From the NCBI GenBank assembly GCA_017621205.1, contig JAGATQ010000022.1:86274-150273 (forward strand): DNA of 64,000 bases. The letters run 5' to 3'. The notes under the pieces were generated by a model. It did no database searches. It saw nothing but the letters and a program-made list of their open reading frames with translations, and was not told where the DNA came from. The position numbers and the translations under genes are program-made. The DNA comes from Lachnospira sp. (lineage in GTDB: Bacteria > Bacillota > Clostridia > Lachnospirales > Lachnospiraceae). Shown here piece by piece: positions 52,620-62,732 of this stretch (position 1 is the stretch's first letter; each line of letters begins with the position of its first letter).

Positions 52620-55256
52620 CTAATCCCATTCCCTGTCAAGATACTGCTCCCGAAGCTCCTGCTCCATCGCATGTACATTCTCCAAAAGCTCTCTGGCAGA
52701 AATCCGCTTCGCCCCCTGCCCGAGAACAATCATCTGCTCCAAGGCATCCGAAGTCGCAACCGTGATATCATATTTCTTCCCCATCCTATGGGTAAATTGT
52801 TCTATATATGCATCCGCTGTCTGCGCCTCTCTCGTATATACCACATGGATATTATGGTAATCAAAGCACTCTCCTACATTGCCCTCCACCTTGTAAGCAT
52901 CAAACACGACAATCAGATTCATCCGCCGGTACGCCTGATAATTACACATGATATCCAAAAGCCGGTTTCTGGCTCCTCCCAGATTATCCTTAGAAAGATG
53001 GTTAAGCTGCTCCCATGCAAATATGATATTATAACCATCTACCAACAGATATTTATCCTTTAAAACCGGACGTTTATAAGATTTATTCACGGTATTACCA
53101 CTCTGTACTATCCCATGCTCCGTCCTTCGGAAACGTCTTTCTTTCTGCCCTGTTTCCCGCTTCTTCTGATTTACATTAGCACCAAAGGTACGTTTAAAAA
53201 TAGCCTCAAGCTCTTCTTCATCAATATATGCATCCGTGAACGCAGGTGCCTGATGGGCCGTGGCAGAAGAAGCTTTAAGCTCCTCCTCTCCAAAAGACAG
53301 TGGACTTTCCATATGCATATACTCACTGACCTGATTCCATGGTACAACAAAACCTGCACCATGAGCACAAAAGATGGAATCCACCGGATTATCCATATCC
53401 GACTGCGGGTCATAGTCTGATGCTGAAAGTACCTCCTCCTCGTTCTGGCATGGCTCATATCCGTACACCCTTAAGAAAAGCTCTCCCTCCCCCTTGGTAT
53501 ACTGCCTCACCGTCGTCTGATAATCCCAGAAGCCCCGGACAGGAGCCACTCCGGTCATATATGCCCACTCCTCATCCATTTCGGGAGAATCAAAACGACC
53601 ACCCATATGGTTAATATCTGCCATGGCACGTCCAAGACACTCCTTCGGAAGCTTTAAAGTAAAGGCGTACACTGGTTCCAGCAGGACACTTTGTGCCTGC
53701 ATCAGTCCCTGCCGCACCGCACGGTAGGTTGCCTGTCTGAAATCACCGCCCTCTGTATGTTTCTTATGTGCCTTTCCCGCAACCAAGGTTAGCTTTACAT
53801 CGGTAAGCTCTGCTCCAATCAGCACCCCCTTATGCTTCCTCTCCTGCAAATGAGTCAATATCAGCCGCTGCCAGTTCTTCGCCAACACATCCTCACTGAC
53901 AACCGTATCTATCTGCACCCCACTGCCACGTGCACCAGGTTCTAAAAGTAAATGTACCTCTGCATAATGCTTCAGAGGCTCATAATGCCCAACACCCTCT
54001 ACGGCTGTCCCAATGGTTTCCTTATAAAGAATTGTCCCCTCTCCAAAAGACACGCTCACACCAAAACGTTCCAGTATCTGTCTCGCAACAATATCACACT
54101 GAATCTGCCCCATCACCTTCATATATATAGCACCTTGGCTCTCCTCCCACCGGACAGAAAGCTCCGGCTCTTCCTCAGAAAGCTTTAAAAGCTGCCCAAA
54201 TAGCTGTCGGGCATCCACCTCCTCAGACAATTGAAGCTGATATTCCAATACAGGAGCAAGCCTTGGTATATAGCTTTCCTCCTCAGCACCAAGCCCCTGT
54301 CCGGCATAAGTGGAACTCAATCCGGTGACAGCACACACCTGCCCGGCATGCACCTTATCTGTCACTTCATAAGAAACACCGGAATACAACCTAATCTGGT
54401 TCACCTTCTCTTTTACAATCTTTCCCTCTTCTTCAGGGGCATTGGAGACTACAAGCTCCTCCCGGGCAGACAAACTTCCTCCCGTAAGCTTCATATACGT
54501 CAGACGCTCTCCCTTACTATCCCTTCCTATTTTATATACGCGAGCGGCAAACTCCTCACGGTAACATGGCTGCTTCGTATAGCTATCCAGCCCACTAAGC
54601 AACTGTTTCACACCTGTAAGCTTTAGAGCAGAGCCAAAATAACAAGGAAACAGCTTCCTGTTTAAGATAAGCTCTAAAATCTGCTCCTCTGACACAATAT
54701 CATTTTTCAGGTAGGTATCCATCACCCCCTCATCACAAAGAGCAATGGCTTCATAATCCAAAGCCTCCTCGTCCTCTGCGTAAAAACAGATACAATCATC
54801 ACTCAGCTCTTCCTTTAATATCTGCATCAGCACTTCTTTATTTACTTCCCCATAATCCATTTTATTTACAAACAAAAATACCGGAATGCGATATCGTTTT
54901 AACAGCTTCCAAAGCGTTCTTGTATGTGCCTGCACCCCATCTGTTCCGCTAATTACCAGTATGGCATAATCAAGCAGTGGCAACGTCCGCTCCATTTCTG
55001 CAGAGAAATCCACATGCCCCGGTGTATCAAGCAGCACCAGTCTGGCATGGGACAGAGACAACCGTGCCTGCTTTGAAAATATGGTAATGCCCCTCTCCCG
55101 CTCCATATCCTCCGTGTCTAAAAAGGTATTTTGATGATCCACCCGCCCTAGGGAGCGGATACTGCCTGCCTCATAAAGCATCGCTTCCGAAAGGGTTGTT
55201 TTACCTGCATCCACATGCGCCAGAAGACCTATCACGACCTGCTTATCTGTCTTCAT
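52620..55256 (-). CDS. EF-G/TetM-like translational GTPase fused to a YacP/Rae1-type NYN nuclease
   Basis: This is an 878-residue protein. Residues about 1-660 follow the ribosomal-protection/EF-G plan: GLLAHVDAGKTTLSE (G1), RGIT (G2), LLDTPGHVDF (G3), NKMD (G4), GSAL (G5), then domains II to V. After a charged linker (about 680-730) comes YLLVDGYNIIFAW, VVFDAYKVEG, AQTADAYIEQF and VATSDALEQMIV: a NYN domain with the acidic residues of YacP. Bacillus YacP (Rae1) cuts mRNA in the ribosomal A site. The fusion would deliver a nuclease to that site with GTP. The start at 55256 has GGGAGGG upstream; the gene overlaps the PAP2 stop. Confidence 0.88.
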   Translation of the reverse strand: MKTDKQVVIGLLAHVDAGKTTLSEAMLYEAGSIRSLGRVDHQNTFLDTEDMERERGITIFSKQARLSLSHARLVLLDTPGHVDFSAEMERTLPLLDYAILVISGTDGVQAHTRTLWKLLKRYRIPVFLFVNKMDYGEVNKEVLMQILKEELSDDCICFYAEDEEALDYEAIALCDEGVMDTYLKNDIVSEEQILELILNRKLFPCYFGSALKLTGVKQLLSGLDSYTKQPCYREEFAARVYKIGRDSKGERLTYMKLTGGSLSAREELVVSNAPEEEGKIVKEKVNQIRLYSGVSYEVTDKVHAGQVCAVTGLSSTYAGQGLGAEEESYIPRLAPVLEYQLQLSEEVDARQLFGQLLKLSEEEPELSVRWEESQGAIYMKVMGQIQCDIVARQILERFGVSVSFGEGTILYKETIGTAVEGVGHYEPLKHYAEVHLLLEPGARGSGVQIDTVVSEDVLAKNWQRLILTHLQERKHKGVLIGAELTDVKLTLVAGKAHKKHTEGGDFRQATYRAVRQGLMQAQSVLLEPVYAFTLKLPKECLGRAMADINHMGGRFDSPEMDEEWAYMTGVAPVRGFWDYQTTVRQYTKGEGELFLRVYGYEPCQNEEEVLSASDYDPQSDMDNPVDSIFCAHGAGFVVPWNQVSEYMHMESPLSFGEEELKASSATAHQAPAFTDAYIDEEELEAIFKRTFGANVNQKKRETGQKERRFRRTEHGIVQSGNTVNKSYKRPVLKDKYLLVDGYNIIFAWEQLNHLSKDNLGGARNRLLDIMCNYQAYRRMNLIVVFDAYKVEGNVGECFDYHNIHVVYTREAQTADAYIEQFTHRMGKKYDITVATSDALEQMIVLGQGAKRISARELLENVHAMEQELREQYLDREWD

Positions 55257-55794
55257 CCTGCCCTCCCTTTCTCCTTCGCTCCAAAATACCATTTACAAGC
55301 CACTGTGCCAGAATCGCAAGCAGCGTGCCGCTAATTGCCCCAAACAGCACATCGGTAGGATAATGCACCCCCACATATAACCGGGACAGGCTGATGAGAA
55401 CCGCCAGAATGAGCAAGGGTATCCCATACCGTTTCTTCAGGTTACAAAACAAAACTACTGCTGTCGCAAAGGAGCTAGCAGTATGTCCGGAAGGGAAAGA
55501 AAAATCATGCTGTGCCCCTATCAGTCTGCTAAGCCCCTCCACCACCTCATAGGGCCGGGTACGGGCAATAATATTTTTTAATAGCATATTGTTAATAAGA
55601 AGAGAAAGCAACAATGCCACGATTGCCATCATCGCATATTTTCTTGTACTTTTCGGAAACAATAAAAACAGCGAGAGAGCTATCCATACCAGTCCCGCAT
55701 CCCCTAAATGGGTAATTTTAATCATAATAGGATTCATTAAATCGCTGCGAATCCACTCTTGTATCCATAACAAAATTGCTCCGTCAAGATTCAT
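55243..55794 (-). CDS. PAP2-family membrane phosphatase
   Basis: This is a 183-residue protein with about five membrane helices. The acid phosphatase signature is in three parts: KNIIARTRP, PSGHTASS and SRLYVGVHYPTD. Likely substrates are undecaprenyl pyrophosphate or phosphatidylglycerol phosphate. The start at 55794 has AGAGGTAG upstream; a longer frame to 55878 lacks such a site. The 3' end overlaps the GTPase-NYN gene by 14 bases, indicating coupled expression. Confidence 0.9.
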   Translation of the reverse strand: MNLDGAILLWIQEWIRSDLMNPIMIKITHLGDAGLVWIALSLFLLFPKSTRKYAMMAIVALLLSLLINNMLLKNIIARTRPYEVVEGLSRLIGAQHDFSFPSGHTASSFATAVVLFCNLKKRYGIPLLILAVLISLSRLYVGVHYPTDVLFGAISGTLLAILAQWLVNGILERRRKGGQDEDR

Positions 55795-55883
55795 GCTTCT
55801 ACCTCTTTTTTTGCGTAATTTTATATATCTTACAACGAATATGTGATAATTGCAAATAATCTCTTGCAATTTCACCAAAACGA

Positions 55884-55912
55884 TTGAAATATCTTTCTAA
55901 AAATTGTATAAT
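55884..55912 (+). promoter_or_regulatory. Promoter of the large sensor gene
   Basis: TTGAAA (55884-55889), a 17-base spacer and TATAAT (55907-55912) lie 59 bases upstream of the start at 55971. Confidence 0.75.
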
Positions 55913-55970
55913 TTAGTTAATTACGCAATTCATAGAAAACAAGACGAAATTAAGAATGGGGGTATCCACT

Positions 55971-58900
55971 ATGATACGGAAACGAATAGGGGTACTGTTA
56001 GCACAGACAGACGAACCAACACCAGATTTATTCATGCAGGGCTTTCTTGACAAAGCTTTTGCATTAAATTATGATGTCGTTTTGTTTTCAAGCTACCAAA
56101 AATATCAGGAAACACCTCTTAGGGAACACGGCGACAATAATATTTTTGAACTATTTACACCAAAGCACTTTGATGCGATTGTTATCTTGTTGGACACGCT
56201 TCAGGCAAAGGGGCTAGCCAATCATCTTCAGAAACGTATTAAAAAGAATTTTGACGGTCCGGTACTCGTCGTGGATAAAGAGAGCAAATATTTCCCCGCT
56301 GTCATGATGGATCACTATACACCAATTGTTAAGCTGGTTGACCACCTGATTGAACATCATGGCTACAAGGACATTGTTTTTCTGAATGGAAAAAAAGGAC
56401 ATATCCACTCAGAGCAACGTCTTCAAGGCTACATAGATAGCATGAAGGCACATGGACTTCCGGTAACAGAGGACAAAATATTTTACGGTGATTACTGGTA
56501 TACAAGCGGTGACCCAATGGTAGAAGAGCTGTTACAGCATCCGGAGCAATTGCCGGATGCGATTGCCTGTGCCAATGATTGTATGGCAATTGGTGTCTGT
56601 ACTGCCCTTACAAAAAATGGTATACGAATCCCTGAGGATATTGCAATTACAGGCTACGATTCTATTATGGATGGACATCTAAGCCCGATACCAATAACCT
56701 CAGCAGATATTCCTGCCAAGGAATGTGGCACATACTGTGCCAGATGGATTGATGCCGCCCTGAACAACCAGACTATAGAAGAATTCAGAGCTAATGTTGA
56801 TTTATATATTGGTGGTACCTGTGGCTGTCAGTACGGGCCAGCAGAGATGGAATGCGTCCGACGGACAGAATGGCCGACAGACCTTTCCTCTGAACGTTTT
56901 CACTCTGTCTTCAATCATATTATGGATGACTTATTGACGCAGGACAACTATCAGGATTTTTTTAATATTGTATTCCAGTATACATATCAGATTCGAGACT
57001 TTGACAGCTTCCATCTCTTACTCAACGATACATGGGACCAACCACAAAATATGGTAGGAGACAATGCCCTTCGCAACGGCTACACTAAGAAAATGCGCCA
57101 CATTATCCGTTGCGGAAAAGACGAAACGACAGGCAACGCTTTGGATTTCGACGCAACCTTTGACACTTCCATGCTATTACCAGAGTTGTTTGAGGAGCAT
57201 GATACCCCAAAGGCATACATCTTTACTCCTCTCTATTTTAATGACCGCAGCTTTGGATATGCCGTTATCAGCTATGGGGATACCCCGAAGGTATACAATG
57301 AAGATTACCGTTTATGGCTTAGAAGTGTTATGCAGGGTATCGAGGCGTTGCAACAGAAGGAATATCTCCGCTTCACGCTAAAACAGGTGGAAGCGGCTCA
57401 GATTCGTGACGGTCTTACGGGACTATATAACTACCGGGGCTTTCTCAATCAGGCAGTGCAGCTAAGCAGCCACTTTGAGCATCAGGATAAAGCCATTTTA
57501 ATTACTGCCATTGACCTGAATGCCCTTAAGGACATCAATGCCCAATATGGCAGGGAAGAGGGAAACCGTGCCATCAAGGTACTCTCCCACTGTATTCAGG
57601 AATGTACGAAATCGGGAGAAATCTGTGCCCGTATGGGCAACGATGATTTTATCGTATGCTCCTTTGTAAAACCAGATAATTTAGACCGCAGCGAAACCTT
57701 CATTGAAGAACTGAATCACCGCCTTGAACGGTTTAATGAAAGAAATAGTGATTCCTTCCAGATATCAATATGCTATGATAAAAAGAATGCACTGGTATCG
57801 GAAATGAATTCCTTTGAGAAGCTCATTAATGATACCATCAGCTTAAAAAACGGCAAGAAATTAGAAGAACAGAAACGCAGGGCACTCTCTGCCAATCTTT
57901 CCGAAGCAGACAAACAACAGGATGCCCTGGTTACTGATATACTGGACAACAATAAATTCACCTATCATTTTCAGCCAATTGTCAATGCCCACACAGGAGA
58001 GATTTATTCTTACGAAGCATTGATGCGTGCGGATATACCAGAACGCCTATCACCACTGTCACTGCTTGATAGTGCCAAGCGGATGAACCGATTATACGAC
58101 GTAGAGAAATCAACCTTCTTCAATGTGCTTACTTATATGGAAGAGCATCCGGAACAATTTGAAGGAAAAAAAGTATTTATCAACAGTATTCCCGGCAATC
58201 AGCTAGAGGGAGAGGACACTATCCGGCTGCACGAGTTATTGGGTAAACAAGATGGTAAGATTGTTGTAGAACTTACAGAACAAGAGGAGCTTGATGATGA
58301 GCATCTGATTCATATTAAAGATACCTTCAAACGGTTACATATTGAAACAGCTTTAGATGATTACGGCTCCGGCTACTCTAACATCAACAACCTGTTACGA
58401 TATATGCCAAAATACGTAAAAATTGACCGAATGCTTATGACGGAGATTCATAACAATCCACAAAAGCAGCATTTTGTAAAGGATATTATAGAATTTGCCC
58501 ACGACAACGACATCTGGGCATTGGCAGAGGGAATCGAAACACCACAGGAATTAAAAGAGGTAATCCGTTTGGGAGCCGATTTAATTCAGGGATATTATAC
58601 TGCAAAACCAACACCGATTCCCCCCGCTTCTATTGACCAACGGCTGCGAAACGAAATTGTACAATATAATTTGACTATTAGCAAAAAGATTAAGAAAAAA
58701 CGCTTTGTGGTGGATGAACCAATGTCCATCCCACTGGTGCAGCTCGCCGTAAACAAATATACGGAAATCCATGTAAAACGGGAAGCAAGCTCCAATCAGA
58801 TTATTGATTTAATAGGGGCTGCCGGCTTCCAATCAGGCGTTAAAATCTGGTTTGAGGAAGGCTTTGAAGGTGTTTTACGGTTAAATAATGCAAGCCTTGG

Positions 58901-59780
58901 AACGGAGAAAGGAATGCCTTGTATTGATTTAGCAGATGAGGTTAAGCTCACAATCATCTTAGAGGGTGAAAACGAACTGCACAATGGCGGAATCCGTGTA
59001 CCAGAAACATCAATTCTTACTGTAGAAGGAGAGGGTAATCTATCCATTGATGTCAACACGAACAAACACTATGGCATCGGCAATGATATAGAAAGCTTCC
59101 ACGGTCCCCTTTATTTCAATCAGGATGGAGGAATCTCTATCAAAACAAATGGTATGCGAGGCGTAGGCATCGGCTCCGGCAAGGGCGGAGAAATTACAAT
59201 CAACAAAGGCTGGTACCGAATTGACATATCTTCTCAGGAGGCAGTTGGTGTTGGAGCATTAATTGGCCCAACCAATGTATTTATACAGCATTGTGATTTC
59301 CAAGTACACATGGGGGCAGGAACAGGCTGTTTACTAGGCTCCTATCTAAGCAATGCCACCATTGGTATTGAAAATGGACTGGTAAAATTCAGCTCCTCCA
59401 ATGCCTGTACGGACATTATTGGCATAGGAACACTGAAAGGAGAAGCATGCCAGATTGATTTACATAAGCTTAACATCTCCTTTGACCTGCACTGTATTAG
59501 CTGCTATGCGATGGGCAGTCACTATGCAGATACCGAAATCCTAATCAATCAGGCATCGACCAAGATAATTGCTATAGGCAAAAATACATACGCAATGGGA
59601 AATGACGATAGCACTGCGCGAATTACCGTGATGAATGTCGATTTAGAAACAGATGTTACCAACAATGACTCCACTGATATCAAAGCGGATGAAGAATATT
59701 TACAATTTGTAAGCGGAAGCACCGAACGCAAGGTTAACAACCAGACTATAGAACAGGAGATTCTTGGACTGGCACATTAG
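55971..59780 (+). CDS. Sugar-binding-type domain + degenerate GGDEF + EAL + beta-solenoid tail
   Basis: This is a 1269-residue protein with no signal peptide, membrane helix or DNA-binding helix-turn-helix. Residues 1-290 match the LacI-type sensor domain (KRIGVLLAQTDEPTPDLFMQ, AIACANDCMAIGV, DIAITGYDSIMDG). Residues 300-465 resemble a GAF-like region. GGDEF (about 480-640) reads GNDDF and is probably inactive. EAL (about 655-905) keeps YEALMRAD, VVELTEQEE, ALDDYGSGYSN and LAEGIET, so phosphodiesterase activity is expected. From about 916 to the end, short Gly/Ile-rich strand repeats (GVGIGSGKGGEITI) suggest a right-handed beta-solenoid. It is probably a cytosolic, ligand-gated c-di-GMP hydrolase. 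The start has GGGGGT upstream. Confidence 0.85.
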   Translation: MIRKRIGVLLAQTDEPTPDLFMQGFLDKAFALNYDVVLFSSYQKYQETPLREHGDNNIFELFTPKHFDAIVILLDTLQAKGLANHLQKRIKKNFDGPVLVVDKESKYFPAVMMDHYTPIVKLVDHLIEHHGYKDIVFLNGKKGHIHSEQRLQGYIDSMKAHGLPVTEDKIFYGDYWYTSGDPMVEELLQHPEQLPDAIACANDCMAIGVCTALTKNGIRIPEDIAITGYDSIMDGHLSPIPITSADIPAKECGTYCARWIDAALNNQTIEEFRANVDLYIGGTCGCQYGPAEMECVRRTEWPTDLSSERFHSVFNHIMDDLLTQDNYQDFFNIVFQYTYQIRDFDSFHLLLNDTWDQPQNMVGDNALRNGYTKKMRHIIRCGKDETTGNALDFDATFDTSMLLPELFEEHDTPKAYIFTPLYFNDRSFGYAVISYGDTPKVYNEDYRLWLRSVMQGIEALQQKEYLRFTLKQVEAAQIRDGLTGLYNYRGFLNQAVQLSSHFEHQDKAILITAIDLNALKDINAQYGREEGNRAIKVLSHCIQECTKSGEICARMGNDDFIVCSFVKPDNLDRSETFIEELNHRLERFNERNSDSFQISICYDKKNALVSEMNSFEKLINDTISLKNGKKLEEQKRRALSANLSEADKQQDALVTDILDNNKFTYHFQPIVNAHTGEIYSYEALMRADIPERLSPLSLLDSAKRMNRLYDVEKSTFFNVLTYMEEHPEQFEGKKVFINSIPGNQLEGEDTIRLHELLGKQDGKIVVELTEQEELDDEHLIHIKDTFKRLHIETALDDYGSGYSNINNLLRYMPKYVKIDRMLMTEIHNNPQKQHFVKDIIEFAHDNDIWALAEGIETPQELKEVIRLGADLIQGYYTAKPTPIPPASIDQRLRNEIVQYNLTISKKIKKKRFVVDEPMSIPLVQLAVNKYTEIHVKREASSNQIIDLIGAAGFQSGVKIWFEEGFEGVLRLNNASLGTEKGMPCIDLADEVKLTIILEGENELHNGGIRVPETSILTVEGEGNLSIDVNTNKHYGIGNDIESFHGPLYFNQDGGISIKTNGMRGVGIGSGKGGEITINKGWYRIDISSQEAVGVGALIGPTNVFIQHCDFQVHMGAGTGCLLGSYLSNATIGIENGLVKFSSSNACTDIIGIGTLKGEACQIDLHKLNISFDLHCISCYAMGSHYADTEILINQASTKIIAIGKNTYAMGNDDSTARITVMNVDLETDVTNNDSTDIKADEEYLQFVSGSTERKVNNQTIEQEILGLAH

Positions 59781-59816
59781 GATTACCAACAGCAGTTGAC
59801 TAAAGAATAATACTGT

Positions 59817-59860
59817 AACACCACCCTTTTATTAATTAAGGTACAAGGGTGGTGTTGTTA
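59817..59860 (+). terminator. Terminator of the large sensor gene
   Basis: AACACCACCCTT (59817-59828) pairs perfectly with AAGGGTGGTGTT (59845-59856), followed by GTTATG. The remaining gap to 60051 shows nothing further. Confidence 0.75.
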
Positions 59861-60051
59861 TGTAAGGTTATATTAATCTAATTTTAATGATACTTATATT
59901 GTGATTTAATAACAATCCATTATTATAAATACTGTCAGGCAGTTAAAACGAAAAGGAAACTACCCAACATCATTATATTACTAAGGTAGTAAAATACCTT
60001 TTTGTATAAAATGCTGTGTCGGACAAAAATTAAAAACGGAGGTATTATGAT

Positions 60052-60576
60052 ATGGATGAATTAGAAAAGGTAGAACGATTACGGGAGCGGGCAAAGGTAA
60101 GCTACGAGGAAGCCAGGCAGGCACTAACCGAGTGTAACTGGGATTTACTCGATGCTATGGTATATCTGGAACGGCAAGGCAAGGTAGAACAGCCAAAGCA
60201 GAGCAGCTTTACGACCCAGTACGAAGAGTCTGAAAAAATCGAAGAAGCAGTAAATGACACAAAGCAGCAGAGCAGTGTAGGTGCTCTTCTGAACCGCTTT
60301 ATTGATTGGTGTAAACGAATCCTGAAAAAGGGAAATGAGAATTCCTTTGTTGTTGAAAAAGAGGGAAAACAGGTATTAAGCATACCGGTAACTCTTCTGG
60401 TAATTGTGGCAATTCTGGCATTCTGGTTAGTATTCATTGTACTAATTATCGGATTGTTCTGTAACTGCCGATACTATTTTGAAGGACCGGGAAACATGCA
60501 GGTAGATGTCAACAAAGCAATGGATAGTGCAGCGAATGCAGCGGATACTATTAAAACAGAATTTACGAAAAAATAG
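60052..60576 (+). CDS. UBA-like/DUF4342 membrane protein
   Basis: This is a 174-residue protein. Residues 1-45 form a UBA-like three-helix bundle (VSYEEARQALTECNWDLLDA), as in DUF4342 and the EF-Ts N-terminus. After a linker, a membrane helix (about 119-142) and a short tail follow. A region before the helix (KEGKQVLSIPVTLLVIVAIL) matches the DUF4342 pattern. It lies 78 bases upstream of a response regulator and may be co-expressed. Function unknown. Confidence 0.75.
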   Translation: MDELEKVERLRERAKVSYEEARQALTECNWDLLDAMVYLERQGKVEQPKQSSFTTQYEESEKIEEAVNDTKQQSSVGALLNRFIDWCKRILKKGNENSFVVEKEGKQVLSIPVTLLVIVAILAFWLVFIVLIIGLFCNCRYYFEGPGNMQVDVNKAMDSAANAADTIKTEFTKK

Positions 60577-60654
60577 AATCACGTAACAGCTGCCAAAGGT
60601 CCATAATCATTATGTCCTGGCATGCTATACAAACAATTTAAATGGGAGGTTCTA

Positions 60655-61383
60655 ATGGCAAAACGAATACTGATTGTAGAGGACGAAGAGAAAATTGCAC
60701 GATTTGTAGAGCTGGAGCTTCGCCATGAAGGGTATGAAGTGGGAAAGGCGGCAAATGGCAGGGAGGGACTGGAAGCGTGTCTAAGCGACAAGTATGATTT
60801 AGTATTACTTGATATCATGCTTCCTGAAATAAACGGGCTGGAGGTGCTTCGCAGATTGCGGAAAACCTCCTCGTTACCTGTTATCCTTTTAACCGCCAGA
60901 GACGAAGTCATGGACAAGGTAGCAGGCCTGGATGGAGGAGCTGATGATTATATTACGAAGCCCTTTGCCATAGAGGAGCTGTTGGCACGAATCCGGCTGG
61001 TATTTAAAAAAGCCGAACCGCTTAAGGAAACAGCACGTGATGCCAGAGATAAAGCGGATATGCTGCCTTCTGAATCCAACCCTGATATATACTCCTTTGG
61101 AGAACTGCAGCTTAATACCAAACGCTACGAGGTATGTTTTGCAGATGAAAAGGTGGAACTGACCAACCGGGAGTTTGAATTATTGCGGATTCTTCTGGAG
61201 AACAAAAACATTGTACTCACAAGAGACGTGCTAATGAATAAGGTGTGCGGCTATGACTTTGTAGGAGAGACCAATGTAATCGATGTGTATATCCGCTACC
61301 TCAGAACCAAGATTGACGAACGGTTTGGAATCAAGATGATTCAAACGGTACGGGGAGTAGGCTATGTAATTCGGGAGGAGTAA
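60655..61383 (+). CDS. OmpR-family response regulator
   Basis: This is a 242-residue protein. The receiver domain (1-120) has the acidic pair VEDEE, phospho-acceptor Asp in VLLDIMLPE and Lys in YITKPFA. The C-terminal winged helix (about 145-240) ends with VRGVGYVIREE, typical of OmpR/PhoB regulators. The start at 60655 has GGGAGG upstream. The kinase gene follows 34 bases later. Target genes cannot be read from the window. Confidence 0.95.
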   Translation: MAKRILIVEDEEKIARFVELELRHEGYEVGKAANGREGLEACLSDKYDLVLLDIMLPEINGLEVLRRLRKTSSLPVILLTARDEVMDKVAGLDGGADDYITKPFAIEELLARIRLVFKKAEPLKETARDARDKADMLPSESNPDIYSFGELQLNTKRYEVCFADEKVELTNREFELLRILLENKNIVLTRDVLMNKVCGYDFVGETNVIDVYIRYLRTKIDERFGIKMIQTVRGVGYVIREE

Positions 61384-61417
61384 TTTCCAGTTTTTAATAT
61401 AGAATGAGGAAGAGGAT

Positions 61418-62677
61418 ATGAAACAGAAAAAAGAAAACCGAAGAATGACATCGATTGCCAGAAAAATCAACAGACTCTGGGTCTGGAAGCGGTTTGCAAG
61501 CTATATTTGTCTGGACGTCATGATTGTACTGATGGTTATCACCTGCTGGTGTGTGGCGGGAGAAATTAGTTTTTTTGGCTCCTTTCATTTACTGGGGCCA
61601 CACCGCTCCTTTGAGATGCAGGGAGGAATAGAGAGTATTTTCTATATAGTAAGTCAAAGAGGCGGCGAAACATTACGGTTAAACAGCGGTCTGTTTTTTG
61701 TTATGCTGCGAACCTGTGCGATTATCACAGGCGTGGTACAGATGATTTCCTTAATTCACAGCATACGTTTTGATGCCCGCTTAATAAGACATCAGCTCCA
61801 CCCTTTAAATGAGCTGGCAAAGAAGGCAGAGGAGCTTAGCAGTATCGCTTTTGATGAGAGCAAATTCCAGCAATTGGAGGATGCCATTTCTCATGTTCAT
61901 CCGGAAAATGAAGATGAGCATTTGCACATTAGCGATAAGGATTTGATGGGAATTTCGGTGGCAGTCAATAATCTGATGGACCGGATGCGGGAATCCTACC
62001 GTCAGCAATCCCGTTTTGTCTCCGATGCCTCCCACGAGCTTCGTACCCCGATTTCCGTCATTCAGGGCTATGTCAATATGCTGGACCGCTGGGGCAAGGA
62101 AGACGAAACGGTATTGACGGAAGCCATCGAAGCATTGAAACACGAATCGGAACATATGTCAAGACTGGTGGAACAGCTTTTATTTCTCGCCCGCTCTGAC
62201 AGTGGACGCAACCGTATGACGATTGAAGAGGTTTCTCTTACAGCATTAATGGAGGAAGTTTTCGAGGAGTCAAAAATGATTGACGAGGGACATGTGTACC
62301 AGATGAAAACAGAAGAACCAAATGATGTGACGGTAATGGGAGATGCCACCATGTTAAAACAGACCATGCGGATTCTTGCGGACAATGCAGCAAAGTATAC
62401 GAAACAGGGAGACGAGATTATCTTTTCCGTAGGGGCCTCAGAAGAGGCGTTCTTCTCTGTTCAGGATACAGGAACAGGAATGGGGGAATCCGACGTCATC
62501 CATGTGTTTGAGCGATTCTACCGCTCTGACGAGGCAAGGAGCAGCAAAAGCGGTGGAACCGGACTTGGGCTATCCATTGCCAAATGGATTGTAGATAAGC
62601 ATAAGGGACATTTTGATATCTTGTCGAGAAAGGATTTGGGGACGCGGATTACGGTTTATTTGCCGACGAAAAAATAG
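61418..62677 (+). CDS. Sensor histidine kinase partner of the OmpR regulator
   Basis: This is a 419-residue protein with membrane helices near 27-50 and 90-118, a short extracytoplasmic loop, a HAMP-like segment (about 120-190), a HisKA domain with His in SDASHELRTPISVIQGY, and a HATPase domain with N box DNAAKYT, G1 DTGTGMG and G2 GGTGLGLSIAKWI. All catalytic motifs are intact. GAGGAAGAGG precedes the ATG. With the upstream regulator it forms a complete two-component system; the small loop suggests it senses the membrane or envelope. Confidence 0.94.
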   Translation: MKQKKENRRMTSIARKINRLWVWKRFASYICLDVMIVLMVITCWCVAGEISFFGSFHLLGPHRSFEMQGGIESIFYIVSQRGGETLRLNSGLFFVMLRTCAIITGVVQMISLIHSIRFDARLIRHQLHPLNELAKKAEELSSIAFDESKFQQLEDAISHVHPENEDEHLHISDKDLMGISVAVNNLMDRMRESYRQQSRFVSDASHELRTPISVIQGYVNMLDRWGKEDETVLTEAIEALKHESEHMSRLVEQLLFLARSDSGRNRMTIEEVSLTALMEEVFEESKMIDEGHVYQMKTEEPNDVTVMGDATMLKQTMRILADNAAKYTKQGDEIIFSVGASEEAFFSVQDTGTGMGESDVIHVFERFYRSDEARSSKSGGTGLGLSIAKWIVDKHKGHFDILSRKDLGTRITVYLPTKK

Positions 62678-62732
62678 TTCATTTTTTTATAAAGCAATTG
62701 CGATGTAGCTCTCATACCTATTTTTGTAACTG

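Noticed and set aside
52620..55256. Tetracycline resistance gene (tetM-type)
   Set aside because: The GTPase is related, but the protein carries an extra NYN nuclease domain and sits among housekeeping genes, so a resistance label is not supported.
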